Positions 1 through 11,323 of a stretch of DNA of 64,000 nt are shown in pieces (the stretch's first letter is position 1; each line of letters starts with the position of its first letter). Both the position numbers and the translations under genes were made by a program. The stretch spans positions 91,032,033 through 91,096,032 of the forward strand of contig NC_035433.2 in assembly GCF_002127325.2 (NCBI RefSeq), read 5' to 3'. Source of the stretch: Helianthus annuus (lineage: Eukaryota; Streptophyta; Magnoliopsida; Asterales; Asteraceae). The notes beneath the pieces were generated by a model, which was given only the letters and a program-made list of their open reading frames with translations, made no database searches and had not been told where the DNA came from.

Positions 1-197
1 ACCTCATCCTCGCTCGTCCATTGTTGTCGGACGGTGGGGACGATTTCTTGAACGTCATCATTTTCTTCTTCTTCCTCTTCCTCTTCTTCTTGTTGTTGTT
101 CTTGAACGTAATCATCATCTTCATCGTCGTCAAGACTTTGTTGTGGTTCACGATACACGTTTGCAAAATGATGGATGACGGCGTTGGTTTCTAGTAG
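1..197 (-). pseudogene. Harbinger ORF1 (Myb/SANT-like), 3' part
   Basis: Read on the minus strand, this stretch is open and encodes a helix-like segment, a very acidic run (DDDEDDD, then nine E) and the start of a Myb/SANT-like domain (WTSEDE), which continues beyond the window start. Proteins of this type are ORF1 products of PIF/Harbinger elements and are often labelled 'glutathione S-transferase T3-like' or NAM-associated in plant databases. ORF1 helps the transposase bind DNA. With one AGTAG copy removed, the frame joins exactly to the segment at 8927-9260. It is broken by the retrotransposon, so it is not functional here. Confidence 0.7.
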
Positions 198-1929
198 TGT
201 AAGGTCCGCTTTTCCAAAATAAAAATAGGCTACTTATAAAAATAATTTAAAGACATCAAAATACCAAATTTAATACATAACGAAATTCTTAGAAAATTTG
301 GGCATGACCCGTTCGTAAAACGAGCATGCCCCCTGTTTATAAGATATTAAACTAACGACAATCTACGACCCATTTAACTTTAAACTACCCCAAACAAAGA
401 CAACAAGTTTTCAAGTGTAGACTTCTAACAAGATTAAACAAAACTACAAGACATGGACCCAAAAAGTATGCATATAAACTAGCGGAAGCGCTTGGTATAA
501 TAAGGCTTGAACATGTGCTCGCTCCATATCTCCAAATCGCCTAAAGTGGAGTTTTACCTACGTTAACAACCAAATTTTAAAAAGGTTAGTTATCACACTT
601 GTTAAATCATAATTCATTCGTTTTGACTCCATCCATACAGGAACCTTCATTCTTTTACGCATACGACTACCCAAGTAATTGGGTTTAGCATAAACACTCT
701 CATTGAGAGTTAAGCATACACGTTTGACCCGTTTAATTGGGTTTGGCATAAACACTCTCATTGAGAGTTAAGCATAAACATTTGACTCGTTTAATTGGGT
801 TATTTGCTTTCAACATTACTCATCATTCTATCCGCATAACGGATTAAGCTTTCAACATTCATTATGGCATTCGAAGCTACCCGTTCAAACGGATGGCATT
901 CATCTCTACTTGACACGATTGGATTTTAAATCGGTCAAAATGTATCGCTTAACATAACTTTCGTTAGCATACCCAAATCCACATTGGATTTGTTATTTAC
1001 TTGCTATCAACCATGATTGTCGTGCAAGGTTAGTTCTATATCAAATTAAGTAAAAAGAGAATTTAACAAAGATTTGTGTGCAACGGAACATACCTCGGTC
1101 TTGTGATCCTTCCGGTTTCTTAGAGTTTGAACTTTCTTCCTTCACACCTACATCAATACATTCATTCATTCATTTAGTACCCCACTTTCATTCCATCATG
1201 TTTTTAAAATTATACATAATTATTCTTTCAAGCATTTCATCGAACACCTAGAGTGCATTACATTAATAAAGCATGGGGTACAAGCATTTAAAGCATGGCT
1301 TTGTTATTTCATCCTAATTGTCATCTCTAACACACTAGTTCTTACAATTTCTTTAGTATACATCAATTTATCTAGCATTCAGGTATTACAAGCTGAATTA
1401 TATATCAAAATTACCTATAATCATAATCTCTTTAATCTTTCTATTCATAATCACAATTTCACAAGTGGGTTTATAGAGTTTTTTTTCATTTAATCAAAAT
1501 TGAGCATGATTTCTACTCTAGGGAGTCTCCTTAACAACTAAACAACACAATCATATTCAAGAATTCGTGATTGGGTCGAAACCCCCTTTTTACAATTTAC
1601 CAAATCTAGAAATTCGACTTACCACTTCACCGGGTATGGGTAGATGATCGAATTTTCACTACATGCAGTTGATAAACATCGATTTTTCCTAGTCAATTGG
1701 GCGAATTTGGTGAGAACAAGGGTAAACCCTAGTTCTTCCTTGCTCCTGGTCGATCCACACACGTACTGTGTGTGTGATTGTGGTTTTGTCACAACTAAAC
1801 CTTACTAGTTTGAAAATATTCACTTTCCCCCCTTGAAGTTTATTAAAGGTTGACTTAAACACCTCCCATGACTTAATTTATACATTTTTCACTTATTCTA
1901 ATATTTAAATAAATTTTTGGGGTGTTACA
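198..1929 (-). repeat. 3' LTR of gypsy element 1
   Basis: Begins TGTAAGGTCC and ends GGTGTTACA, the same length as the partner at 7190-8921. It holds two tandem copies of a ~65-bp unit around 677-800 with the inverted motif ACTCTC-ATT-GAGAGT. The polyprotein frame runs 25 bases into this LTR and stops at 1905. Confidence 0.95.
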
Positions 1930-4900
1930 AGTCTACCCCCCTTAAAAGAGGTTTTGTCCCCAAAACCTGCGCATATAACAAATTTGAACATTTTCGTACC
2001 AAAAAGGAACGGATAATGCTTCCTCATTTCGTCTTCTGCTTCCCATGTAAGTTCCGAACCCTTTCTGTGCTGCCACTGCACCAATACTTGTCTAACGGCC
2101 TTATTGCGGAGGTTCTTTACCTTGGAGTCTTTAATGGCTATTGGTCTTTCGACATAATTCAGTCCTTCGTTCAATTCGATGTCATCGAGAGGTACAATTG
2201 TTGTATCATCTGTGAGACACTTTCTCAACTGCGACACGTGGAAAGTATTGTGAATCCCGTCTAATGAGGGCAGTAACTCCAAGCGATAAGCAACCATTCC
2301 AACTCGGGCTAAGATCTTAAATGGTCCGATATACCGAGGGCCTAATTTTCCCCGTTTGCGGAAACGGATTATGCCTTTCCATGGTGACACTTTCAATAGA
2401 ACATAATCTCCAACCTGAAATTCGATAGGACGCCTCCTTTTGTCTGCATAAGCTTTTTGTCGGTCCTGGGCTGCTTTCAGTCGAGCTCTAACCAATTCAA
2501 TCTTTTTATTTGTTAATGATATCAAGTCAATTGGAGCAATTTCTCTTTGTCCCACTTCATCCCAACACACCGGGGTCCTACATTTCCTCCCGTAAAGCAG
2601 TTCGTAAGGTGCCATTCGAATTCCACTATGGTAACTATTATTATAAGAAAACTCCACTAGTGGTAAGTGGTCATCCCAATTTCCCCCAAAGTCTAAGACA
2701 CACGCTCTTAACATATCGACAAGTGTTTGAATGGTTCTTTCTGACTGGCCGTCAGTTTGAGGGTGGTATGCAGTGCTTATGTGTAACTTCGTACCCACAC
2801 TCTCATGAAACTTTTGCCAATAGCGAGAAGTAAATCTAGTATCCCTATCCGAGACGATTGACACAGGCACGCCGTGTCGGGATATGATCTCATTCATATA
2901 AATCTCTGCCATCTTCTCGGAAGAATAAGCTTATTTGATAGGTAGAAAGTGTGCGCTTTTCGTAAGTCGATCTACGATTACCCATATTGTATCATGCCCC
3001 CCTTTTATTCTAGGAAGCTTGGTTACCAGGTCCATTGTTAGTTCCTCCCATTTCCATACCGGAATTTCCAAAGGTTGTAATTCCCCGTATGGTTTTTGAT
3101 GTACAGCTTTTACTTGGGAACAAGTCAGGCATTTCTTGACATACTTAACAATATCACGTTTCATACCCGGCCACCAATAATTGGTTTTCAAGTCTTGATA
3201 CATTTTGGTAGCCCCGGGGTGAACCGAGTATCGAGATTTGTGTGCTTCTTCAAGTAGCGCTGCCTTGACTTCACAGAAACGAGGTATCCAAATTCGGCCG
3301 TACCTTACTTTGAGTCCGGTCGAATTTTCTTTTAGCTTATCAACCACACCTTTAAGTCTTTCCTTCTTTAAATCTTCCGCTCCAAGAGCCTTTATTTGGG
3401 AATTTTTTATCATATCAAATAAACGGGGCGTAACAATCATCTTCATGGACTTCACTTGGATGGGAGGTGGATATTCTTTTCGACTTAACGCATCGGCCAC
3501 CACGTTTGCTTTTCCCGGGTGATATAGGATATCACAATCGTAATCTTTAATAAGTTCCAGCCATCTCCGTTGCCTCATGTTTAAGTCTCTCTGCTCGAAG
3601 AAATACTTGAGGCTTTTGTGATCTGAGTAAATTGTGCACCTCGTGCCATATAGATAATGCCTCCATATCTTTAGGGCGAATACCACCGCTGCCAATTCTA
3701 GATCGTGGGTTGGGTAGTTCACTTCATGTGGCTTCAATTGTCGTGAAGCGTAAGCGATAACCTTTCCCTTTTGCATCAAAACGCAGCCTAATCCCTGGTG
3801 TAAAGCGTCTGAATAGACCACCAGGTCTTCAGTCCCATCCGGTAATGTCAAGACCGGCGGACGTGATAGTTTTTCTTTTAATGTTTGAAAGGCCTCCTCC
3901 TGTTCTTTACCCCACACAAACTTCTCTTTCTTCCTCGTCAGTTTTGTTAAGGGTAAGGCTATCTTTGAAAAATCCTGTATGAACCGTCTATAGTATCCAG
4001 CGAGGCCCAGAAAACTTCTTATTTCGGTCGGGTTCTTCGGAGAAACCCACCTCATTACAGCATCGATCTTTGACGGATCTACTAACACACCTTCCGAGTT
4101 GATTACATGCCCCAGAAACTGCACTTCTTTGAGCCAAAAGGCGCATTTTGAGAATTTCGCGTAAAGTTTCTCCTTGCGGAGAACTTCAAGTACTTCACGC
4201 AAGTGCTTTGCATGCTCAGCTTTGCTTCGCGAATAGATTAAGATATCATCTATGAACACGATTACCGATTTGTCTAACATGGGTCGGCACACTCGGTTCA
4301 TAAGATCCATAAATGCAGCCGACGCATTCGTTAATCCAAAAGACATGACTAGAAATTCATAGTGCCCATAACGGGTTCTGAACGCAGTCTTTGGAATATC
4401 TTCTCCTCGTACTCTAACCTGATGATACCCTGAACGTAGGTCTATCTTGGAGAACCAACTCGCCCCTTGTAATTGATCAAAAAGGTCGTCAATTCTAGGT
4501 AAAGGGTAGCGGTTCTTTATGGTCAGCTTATTTAGCTCTCTATAGTCGATACACATGCGCATCGACCCGTCTTTCTTCTTAACAAATAAGACAGGTGCTC
4601 CCCAAGGTGACACACTCGGGCGTATGAAGCCCTTATCTAGAAGATCTTGTAATTGTGTCATTAATTCGCGCATTTCAGTGGGAGCCAACCTATAGGGGGC
4701 CTTTGCAACCGGCTTCGCACCCGGATTCAATTCGATACGAAATTCTATTTCTCGCTCGGGAGGAAGTCCCGGCAATTCCTCTGGAAACACATTCGGAAAT
4801 TCATTCACGACTTCAACGTCTTCAAACCTCGGGAGGGTTTGTCGGGTATCTATTACATAAGCTAGGTATGCACTATTCCCGTTAAGTAAGTATTTGAAAG

Positions 4901-6440
4901 CTTGGACAAGGGTGCACAATTTGGTTTCCACATTTCTTTCTCCTTGAATACTCAGTTGCCTTCCACTTGGAGCTTGGACAAGCATGGTCTTATTTTCACA
5001 ATTAATTTCTACATGGTGTCGCGCCAGCCAATCCATTCCCACTATCATTTTAAATTCCCCCAAAACCATGGGTATAAGGTCAATATCGAATTCCTCATCT
5101 TCTATGGTGGATTTGCAATTTCTACAAATCTCATGTAACATATAGACCTTACTATCGGCTATTTCTACTTCTAGGGGCATTGGCATTCGTTCAGTCTTAA
5201 ATGATGGATGTTGTACAATTTCACCCGAAATAAATGACATAGTGGCTTCAGTATCGAACAAAACATAAACCGGTATGGAGTTTATTAGAAAGATACCTGA
5301 GACCACATTCGGCTGGGATTTTGCTTCTTCAGATGTGACTTGAAACATTCTCCCTTTCGCCCTAGAACCCTCTTGCTTCATATCTTCTTTCTTTGACTCT
5401 TGCTGAAGCTTCGGGCATTCCGATTTGATATGCCCCTTTTCGAAACAGTTGAAACAAGTCTTCGGGTTGTTCGGGCATTGATAAGACGAATGTCCCTCCT
5501 TACCGCATTTGAAGCACCCCTTTTTGCCTAACAAACACTCTCTGGTATGGAGCTTCCCACAAGTCTTGCATGGAGTAATTCCACCTTTCGACTTACCCTT
5601 CCTTCCTTGATCCTGAAACTTCCCCTTTTTAGATGGACTAAAACTTGCACCCTTTTCACTTGGTCTCTTTTCACCTCGCTCTTCTTGCCTTTTAATTTCA
5701 ATCTCCCTATCCCGTGCTAAATTAATGAGCTCATCGAGGGTTTCACATTTTGAAGGAGTGATGAATTCTCTAATTTCTGCCTTTAATACGCCATAGAAAC
5801 GATTTATCTTCATTCTTTCGGTTATTACCAATTCCCCACAGAACTTCATCTTATCCATGAAAGCGTTTGATATTTCATTTACCGACTCATTTTTCTGCCG
5901 GAGGCGTAAGAAATCCTCCTGAATCTTGTCGATAGCCGACTGAGGACAATGATATCTCATGAAGGGCTCCTTAAACTCTTGCCAAGTTATAATTTGAAGT
6001 CTATCTTCGCCTACTTCCTTACTGTGCGCATCCCACCAATCTTTTGCCTGATGGGTTAGTAGACCGGTAGCGAACATTACTTGATCTTCCTTATCGCACC
6101 GACTTCGTATGAACACCGCCTCTATATTCGAGATCCATCTTTGACATTCGATTGGATCGATTTTACCGTCATACGTCGTCGGATGACATGCCATAAAATC
6201 TTTATGTGTGCACCATCGTTCTTTGCTTTTGCCCTTAGATCCCTCTATCAGTTCTTTCAGTTCTTCAATCTTGCTAGTCATCATGGCATCCACAACTCCC
6301 AACACCCGACTTTCTACTTCTTGAGCTAATCGTGGAAGATTAGCTTGCACAACCCCTTCTGCCACTTCCGTGACTCTATTGTGAAATGCTTCTTGACGAG
6401 CCGTATCATTATCATCATTAACGTTGCTTGCATCTGCCAT
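1905..6440 (-). pseudogene. gag-pol: Gag-Pol polyprotein of element 1, one in-frame stop
   Basis: One frame from the ATG at 6438-6440 to 1905, about 1510 codons, broken only by TAA at 2931-2933. Order: gag (about residues 1-280), two CCHC zinc knuckles ([14 protein letters not shown] and [14 protein letters not shown]), aspartic protease near residue 394, reverse transcriptase with FIDD near residue 730, RNase H, integrase with an HHCC zinc finger, DDE core and C-terminal chromodomain-like segment (WQHRKGSELTWEAEDE). The stop falls inside the integrase core, after the first catalytic Asp and before the second Asp and the Glu. It is one base from GAA. The protease reads DTE where DTG is expected. 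Both changes should disable the element on its own. Gag and pol share one frame, as is usual in this clade. Confidence 0.92.
1935..1950 (-). other. Polypurine tract of element 1
   Basis: The minus strand reads CTCTTTTAAGGGGGGT just upstream of the 3' LTR. This is the expected position and composition for the plus-strand primer. Confidence 0.75.
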
Positions 6441-7170
6441 CTACACAATGTCATATTTACATTTAATACAAATAACAAGCTTTCATTACGTCATAGTTCA
6501 TTAATCCATGTTTACTTCATCCGCATTCCCATATTTTAGACTTTACTTGCTTTTTAAATTTTTATTATTCGTTTATATCATTCGACTCGTCACCTTTGAT
6601 TCTTTCGAGTCCATCCCTTCATAATTACTATTTATGGTTCCCCACATCTATGAAGCCTTATATGGACTTCTCGTAACAATTTAATAGGCTTTCAAATAAT
6701 ACGGAAACTTAGAATGTGAAAAACAAAACAAATCAGCGAACTGGACCTACGCTAGCCGTCGGCGACGGCAGGGAAGCCCGTCGGCGACGGCTCTTATAAA
6801 TGTGCGTCGGGTGAAAAACCCCGTAGGCAGGAACTTAGGCCGTCGGCCAAACTAGGGCGTCGGCGACGGACGGGTAGGGCGTCGGCGACGGCCTTCCCCT
6901 GATCATTTCGCTGTAACTTCATTTTTTATGTTTTAATCCATTTCCAGGTCCGTTATCAGCTCCTCGGGTTCCGGAATTTCTTGTTTCGCTACCCATAATT
7001 GTTACTTCAGATATTTAACTCAACTTTACATCTTAAACTCGTGACATATACTAGCATTCATCGAAAACGTACATTATTACCTCATTGGCGATCCTGGAGC
7101 GAGCACACTTTCGAACGAGCCATCGGTTTGAGTTCAAGCATCGCGTTAAAAAAACTCGAATCCCTCAAAC
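6441..7170 (-). other. 5' leader of element 1 with CGTCGGCGACG repeats
   Basis: Untranslated region between the primer binding site and the gag ATG. It contains four copies of the 11-base odd palindrome CGTCGGCGACG (within 6756-6768, 6778-6790, 6857-6869 and 6879-6891) and a degenerate fifth near 6840, in an otherwise AT-rich leader. No other coding potential was seen. Confidence 0.8.
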
Positions 7171-7186
7171 CTTGGCTCTGATACCA
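7171..7186 (-). other. Primer binding site (tRNA-iMet) of element 1
   Basis: The minus strand reads TGGTATCAGAGCCAAG, the complement of the 3' end of plant initiator tRNA-Met, three bases from the 5' LTR. This is the minus-strand priming site. Confidence 0.92.
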
Positions 7187-7189
7187 ACT

Positions 7190-8921
7190 TGTAAGGTCCG
7201 CTTTTCCAAAATAAAAATAGGCTACTTATAAAAATAATTTAAAGACATAAAAATACCAAATTTAATACATAACGAAATTCTTAGAAAATTTGGGCATGAC
7301 CCGTTCGTAAAACGAGCATGCCCCCTGTTTATAAGATATTAAACTAACGACAATCTACGACCCATTTAACTTTAAACTACCCCAAACAAAGACAATAAGT
7401 TTTCAAGTGTAGACTTCTAACAAGATTAAACAAAACTACAAGACATGGACCCAAAAAGTATTCATATAAACTAGCGGAAGCGCTTGGTATAATAAGGCTT
7501 GAACATGTGCTCGCTCCATATCTCCAAATCGCCTAAAGTGGAGTTTTACCTACATTAACAACCAAATTTTAAAAAGGTTAGTTATCACACTTGTTAAATC
7601 ATAATTCATTCGTTTTGACTCCATCCATACAGGAACCTTCATTCTTTTACGCATACGACTACCCAAGTAATTGGGTTTAGCATAAACACTCTCATTGAGA
7701 GTTAAGCATACACGTTCGACCCGTTTAATTGGGTTTGGCATAAACACTCTCATTGAGAGTTAAGCATACACATTTGACCCGTTTAATTGGGTTATTTGCT
7801 TTCAACATTACTCATCATTCTATCCGCATAACAGATTAAGCTTTCAACATTCATTATGGCATTCGAAGCTACCCGTTCAAACGGATGGCATTCATCTCTA
7901 CTTGACACGATTGAATTTTTAATCGGTCAAAATGTATCGCTTAACATAAATTTCGTTAGCATACCCAAATCCACATTGGATTTGTTATTTACTTGCTATC
8001 AACCATGATTGTCGTGCAAGGTTAGTTCTATATCAAATTAAGTAAAAAGAGAATTTAACAAAGATTTGTGTGCAACGGAACATACCTCGGTCTTGTGATC
8101 CTTCCGGTTTCTTAGAGTTTGAACTTTCTTCCTTCACACCTACATCAATACATTCACTCATTCATTTAGTACCCCACTTTCATTCCATCATGTTTTTAAA
8201 ATTATACATAATTATTCTTTGAAGCATTTCATCGAACACCTAGAGTGCATTACATTAATAAAGCATGGGGTACAAGCATTTAAAGCATGGCTTTGCTATT
8301 TCATCCTAATTGTCATCTCTAACACACTAGTTCTTACAATTTCTTTAGTATACATCAATTTATCTAGCATTCAGGTATTACAAGCTGAATTATATATCAA
8401 AATTACCTATAATCATAATCCCTTTAATCTTTCTATTCATAATCACAATTTCACAAGTGGGTTTATAGAGTTTTCTTTCATTTAATCAAAATTGAGCATG
8501 ATTTCTACTCTAGAGAGTCTCCTTAACAACAAAACAACACAATCATATTCAAGAATTCGTGATTGGGTCGAAACCCCCTTTTTACAATTTACCAAATCTA
8601 GAAATTCGACTTACCACTTCACCGGGTATGGGTAGATGATCGAATTTTCACTACATGCAGTTGATAAACATCAATTTTTCCTAGTCAGTTGGGCGAATTT
8701 GGTGAGAACAAGGGTAAACCCTAGTTCTTCCTTGCTCCTGGTCGATCCACACACGTACTGTGTGTGTGATTGTGGTTTTGTCACAACTAAACCTTACTAG
8801 TTTGAAAATATTCACTTTCCCCCCTTGAAGTTTATTAAAGGTTGACTTAAACACCTCCCATGACTTAATTTATACATTTTTCACTTATTCTAATATTTAA
8901 ATAAATTTTTGGGGTGTTACA
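7190..8921 (-). repeat. 5' LTR of gypsy element 1
   Basis: The partner of 198-1929, 1732 bp. On the minus strand a TATA-like CTTATAAACA lies at about 7324-7333. Next to it is a strong stem-loop with arms GGGCATG (7292-7298) and CATGCCC (7317-7323) and an inner CGTT/AACG pairing. The promoter assignment is an inference. Confidence 0.95.
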
Positions 8922-8926
8922 AGTAG

Positions 8927-9260
8927 TGGGTCGAGTTGGTGGGGTTGGGTTTAATACGTTTGGGGTTGAAATTGGTGAGGTTGAAACGGTGGGACGAACG
9001 GTTGGTTTTGATACGTTTGCGATTGAAAGGGTGGATATTGTTGGGTTTGAAAGGGTGGATATTGTTGGGTTTGAAAGGGTGGGACTTGGTCGGGTTCGTC
9101 TTGCAACCTAAAGCGCGCCGGCTCGCCAAGATTCGCTCGAACCTTGGGTCTTATGGGATTTTTCTTCGTACCCGAACCTCTTTTTTTCGAACCCCCACCT
9201 CTCTTGCTTAAACCTTCCTTGTATCTTGTAAAATATTTTTTGAAATCAAATGGAGAATTG
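8927..9260 (-). pseudogene. Harbinger ORF1, 5' part
   Basis: The minus strand encodes a basic N-terminus (KRGGGSKKRGSGTKK) followed by a Gln/Pro/Phe-rich tract with repeats of PPFQTQQY. This N-terminal layout is usual for Harbinger ORF1 proteins upstream of the SANT domain. No ATG is visible in frame at the expected start near 9260. A TAA stop interrupts the tract at about 8950, where a CAA (Gln) codon fits the repeat pattern. The reading frame continues into 1-197 once the inserted gypsy element and one target duplication are taken out. The call rests on composition and context rather than a clear domain. Confidence 0.6.
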
Positions 9261-9529
9261 TATGATTTTTTGAAGTGAGTTGGATAAATTTTGATATGAA
9301 ATGTATTGGGTTAAAATAGATTTATATAACATTCAAAAAAAAAAAAATACCCAACGGTTCATTTTTACCCCCCCAACGGTCACCCATCAACGGTCCTTTT
9401 TTGAATTTCCAACGCGTTATACATTCAACGCGTTAAGTTTTCCACGCGTGATGATAGGGTCGGCGGCGGTGTTCCGTGATGGATTAATGCGTGATGGGGT
9501 GGTATCACGCACCACCTCGCCTGCTCTAA

Positions 9530-10239
9530 CGAAGGTTACCCTTTCTTGAAGGGTAGATCCGCCCCTGATCATGGTTCCCATAGATTAACCATGACAACCA
9601 TGGTCCTAATTTCCATTTTTCAAGATTTCATTTAATATTTCTTTAGACAAAAATAAATTAAAATAATGGGGATAGTGGTTTGGGTCACGACCACACCTTT
9701 AGGGTAATAGTTTTAGATGGTTGATTAAAGGTGAGTGACATGACACTATCGTGAAGGATCATGGTGATCATAAAGGTTATGACCACATCCTATAACCTTA
9801 TAAGTGAGAGGAGAAAAAATACATTACGTAAGCAGGAGGGGTTTCTCTCACATTATCTAAACTTTTTTATTTTAACGAAAATAAAAATATACGTGAAAAT
9901 TAACTAAACATATGTGGTGTTCGTCAAGCATCGAGCATTTATGCACATATGCATGCATGCATAGAGATGCAACTGAAGTCATCTTATGATGGTGAATCAT
10001 GCCAAATGTATTAGCTAGTGTCGAAGCTCCCAAAACATAGCCCTTTTCACAAATGAGGATGGGCATTGTCCTATTTCCCAAAACAAAACACATAGATGAA
10101 TCTGAATTCTGTAAAACAAATTGTATGAGATACATATAAATATAAAGAAGAGATGCAAAAAAGGAAAAAAGTATACTAATACACACCTAAAATATTGAAT
10201 AAAATAGAGTGATAAGGTAGAAGAATGTGATATGTGATG
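9530..10239. other. Intergenic, nothing recognised
   Basis: AT-rich sequence to the right of the Harbinger end. No ORF of credible composition, no LTR, no tRNA and no clear terminal repeats were seen. Confidence 0.5.
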
Positions 10240-10360
10240 ATTTACCATTCAGAGGTTACCTCTTAACCATTCAGACTTGAGGTTACCTCTTATTCATTGA
10301 GAGGTTTTAAACCATTAAGAGGTAGCATCTGAATGGTCATTAAGAGGCTAACAAACAGCC
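10240..10360. repeat. hAT-like MITE end, fragment
   Basis: Repeated modules of ACCATTCAGA, GAGGTTACCTCTTA and CATTAAGAGG end in AACAAACAGCCC. Its complement, GGGCTGTTTGTT, resembles the terminal repeat of short hAT-type elements common in eudicots. No partner end was found, so it is treated as a fragment. Confidence 0.4.
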
Positions 10361-10705
10361 CATGACTCATAACTGAATAAACCGACAACTGCTATAATTG
10401 AACCGTACCAAAAACAAGCGGGTCGGTTTAGTGATCTTTTGAAAACCAAAAGTAGTAGTTATGATTAACAGGGTTTCCATATCTGCCAAAACCAAACCGA
10501 ACCGACTCTATGTATTTTTTTAAATCATAGATTATTGGGAAATTAGATTTTATTTATCCCACCTTTTGTTTGTTAGCCAATAATAATCTCACCTGGGAAT
10601 ATTCATGCCAATAGTCCCACCTTTTAGACTATTTTTTCTCACTAGACCTCCGTTAAAAAAACTCTGTCGTCATTACTTTTTTAACGACGTGAATACTGAC
10701 TGGGC
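10361..10705. other. Intergenic, partial direct copy of the MITE terminal repeat
   Basis: No gene. Around 10556-10596 the sequence CCACCTTTTGTTTGTTAGCC is a direct relative of the terminal repeat at 10725-10760, so this stretch is probably an older fragment of the same element. Confidence 0.45.
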
Positions 10706-11186
10706 AATGACATGGGATTAATAATCCCACCTTTTGCTTGTTGGCCAATAATAATCCCACCACCATCGCCGTCAGCCACCACAATACAACCATCACCATC
10801 AACCACTACCATCACCATCAACCCCCACAATCACCACCACTGTCACCATCAACCACCATAATCACTACATTTTTTTTTGAGCGGAAAATTTGGATAACTG
10901 ACGGACCACTGGCCACCAGCAGAACCACCCGATCATATCCATCTCCACTAGGCATAATGCCTATATACTTGTTTCAGGAGGAAACCCAATAAATATGGGA
11001 AAACCCCCCTTGTGGGAATCGAACCCAGGACATATTGGTCCTAAAGTCTTATCTCACCCCCAAGATGCCACTAGGCTATAAAGCCATGGACACCATAATC
11101 ACATAGTTGATAGTGATGGTGGCGATCGTGGTGAGATTATCATTGGCAAACAAACAAAAGATGTGATTATGAATCCCATGTCATTC
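10706..11186. mobile_element. Terminal-inverted-repeat element interrupted by a SINE
   Basis: About 60 bp at the left (AATGACATGGGATTAATAAT onward) is an imperfect inverted copy of the right end (…GAATCCCATGTCATT). The interior is low-complexity CCACCATCA sequence and a SINE on the minus strand. No transposase and no certain target duplication were found, so the superfamily is not assigned. Confidence 0.55.
10866..11091 (-). mobile_element. tRNA-derived SINE
   Basis: A minus-strand unit with RNA polymerase III promoter boxes: A box TAGCCTAGTGG near 11070-11080 and B box GGTTCGATTCCC near 11015-11027. It is followed by a body shared with the copy at 54103-54329 and a 3' run of A (T on the plus strand at about 10870). 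It is flanked by the 11-bp duplication ACCATAATCAC (10855-10865 and 11092-11102), as expected for LINE-mobilised SINEs. Confidence 0.85.
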
Positions 11187-11323
11187 AGGGGCGGACTACG
11201 TTAGATTACCGGGTTCCAAGGAACCCATTCGATTTGTTGTTTTTAGAGAAAATCTATATAGAAAACACAGTAGGAACCCATAAATAAATTATGGGTGAAC
11301 CCATAAGCAAAATTCTCTTGTGT
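11187..11323. repeat. Transposon fragment with GGGGCGGA end
   Basis: Begins CAGGGGCGGACTACG and carries a repeated 'AGGAACCCAT…GAACCCATAA' body. Similar ends (CCGCCCCTGA near 9552, CCGCCCCCGAG near 19090) occur elsewhere in the window, so it is probably a short dispersed repeat. The family was not identified. It truncates the ORF that follows. Confidence 0.35.

Larger units (their letters stand above)
198..8921 (-). mobile_element. Ty3/gypsy element 1, Tekay-like chromovirus, nearly complete
   Basis: A complete LTR retrotransposon read on the minus strand. It has two 1732-bp LTRs beginning TG and ending CA, a 5-bp target-site duplication AGTAG (193-197 and 8922-8926), a tRNA-iMet primer binding site, a polypurine tract, and one gag-protease-RT-RNase H-integrase frame ending in a chromodomain-like segment. 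The domain order (RT before integrase) makes it Ty3/gypsy. The chromodomain and long LTRs suggest the Tekay/Del clade. The two LTRs differ at about twenty positions by eye (about 1.2 percent), so it is young but not brand new. Confidence 0.93.
1..9526 (-). mobile_element. PIF/Harbinger-type DNA transposon, right part, split by a gypsy insertion
   Basis: The right end is placed at 9526 because the sequence there ends in a GC-rich terminal repeat (reverse complement GAGCAGGCGAGGTGGTG) followed by TAA, the 3-bp target site typical of PIF/Harbinger elements. The element's ORF1 (next two entries) runs on the minus strand. The left end lies outside the window, so neither the second terminal repeat nor a transposase gene can be seen. 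A Ty3/gypsy element occupies 198-8921. The terminal-repeat call is an inference from one end only. Confidence 0.6.

Noticed and set aside
1917..2833. Plus-strand ORFs across the integrase region
   Set aside because: Antisense shadows of the element 1 polyprotein.
8914..9211. Plus-strand ORFs with repeated VGFERVDI-like units
   Set aside because: Antisense shadows of the Gln/Pro-rich tract of Harbinger ORF1.
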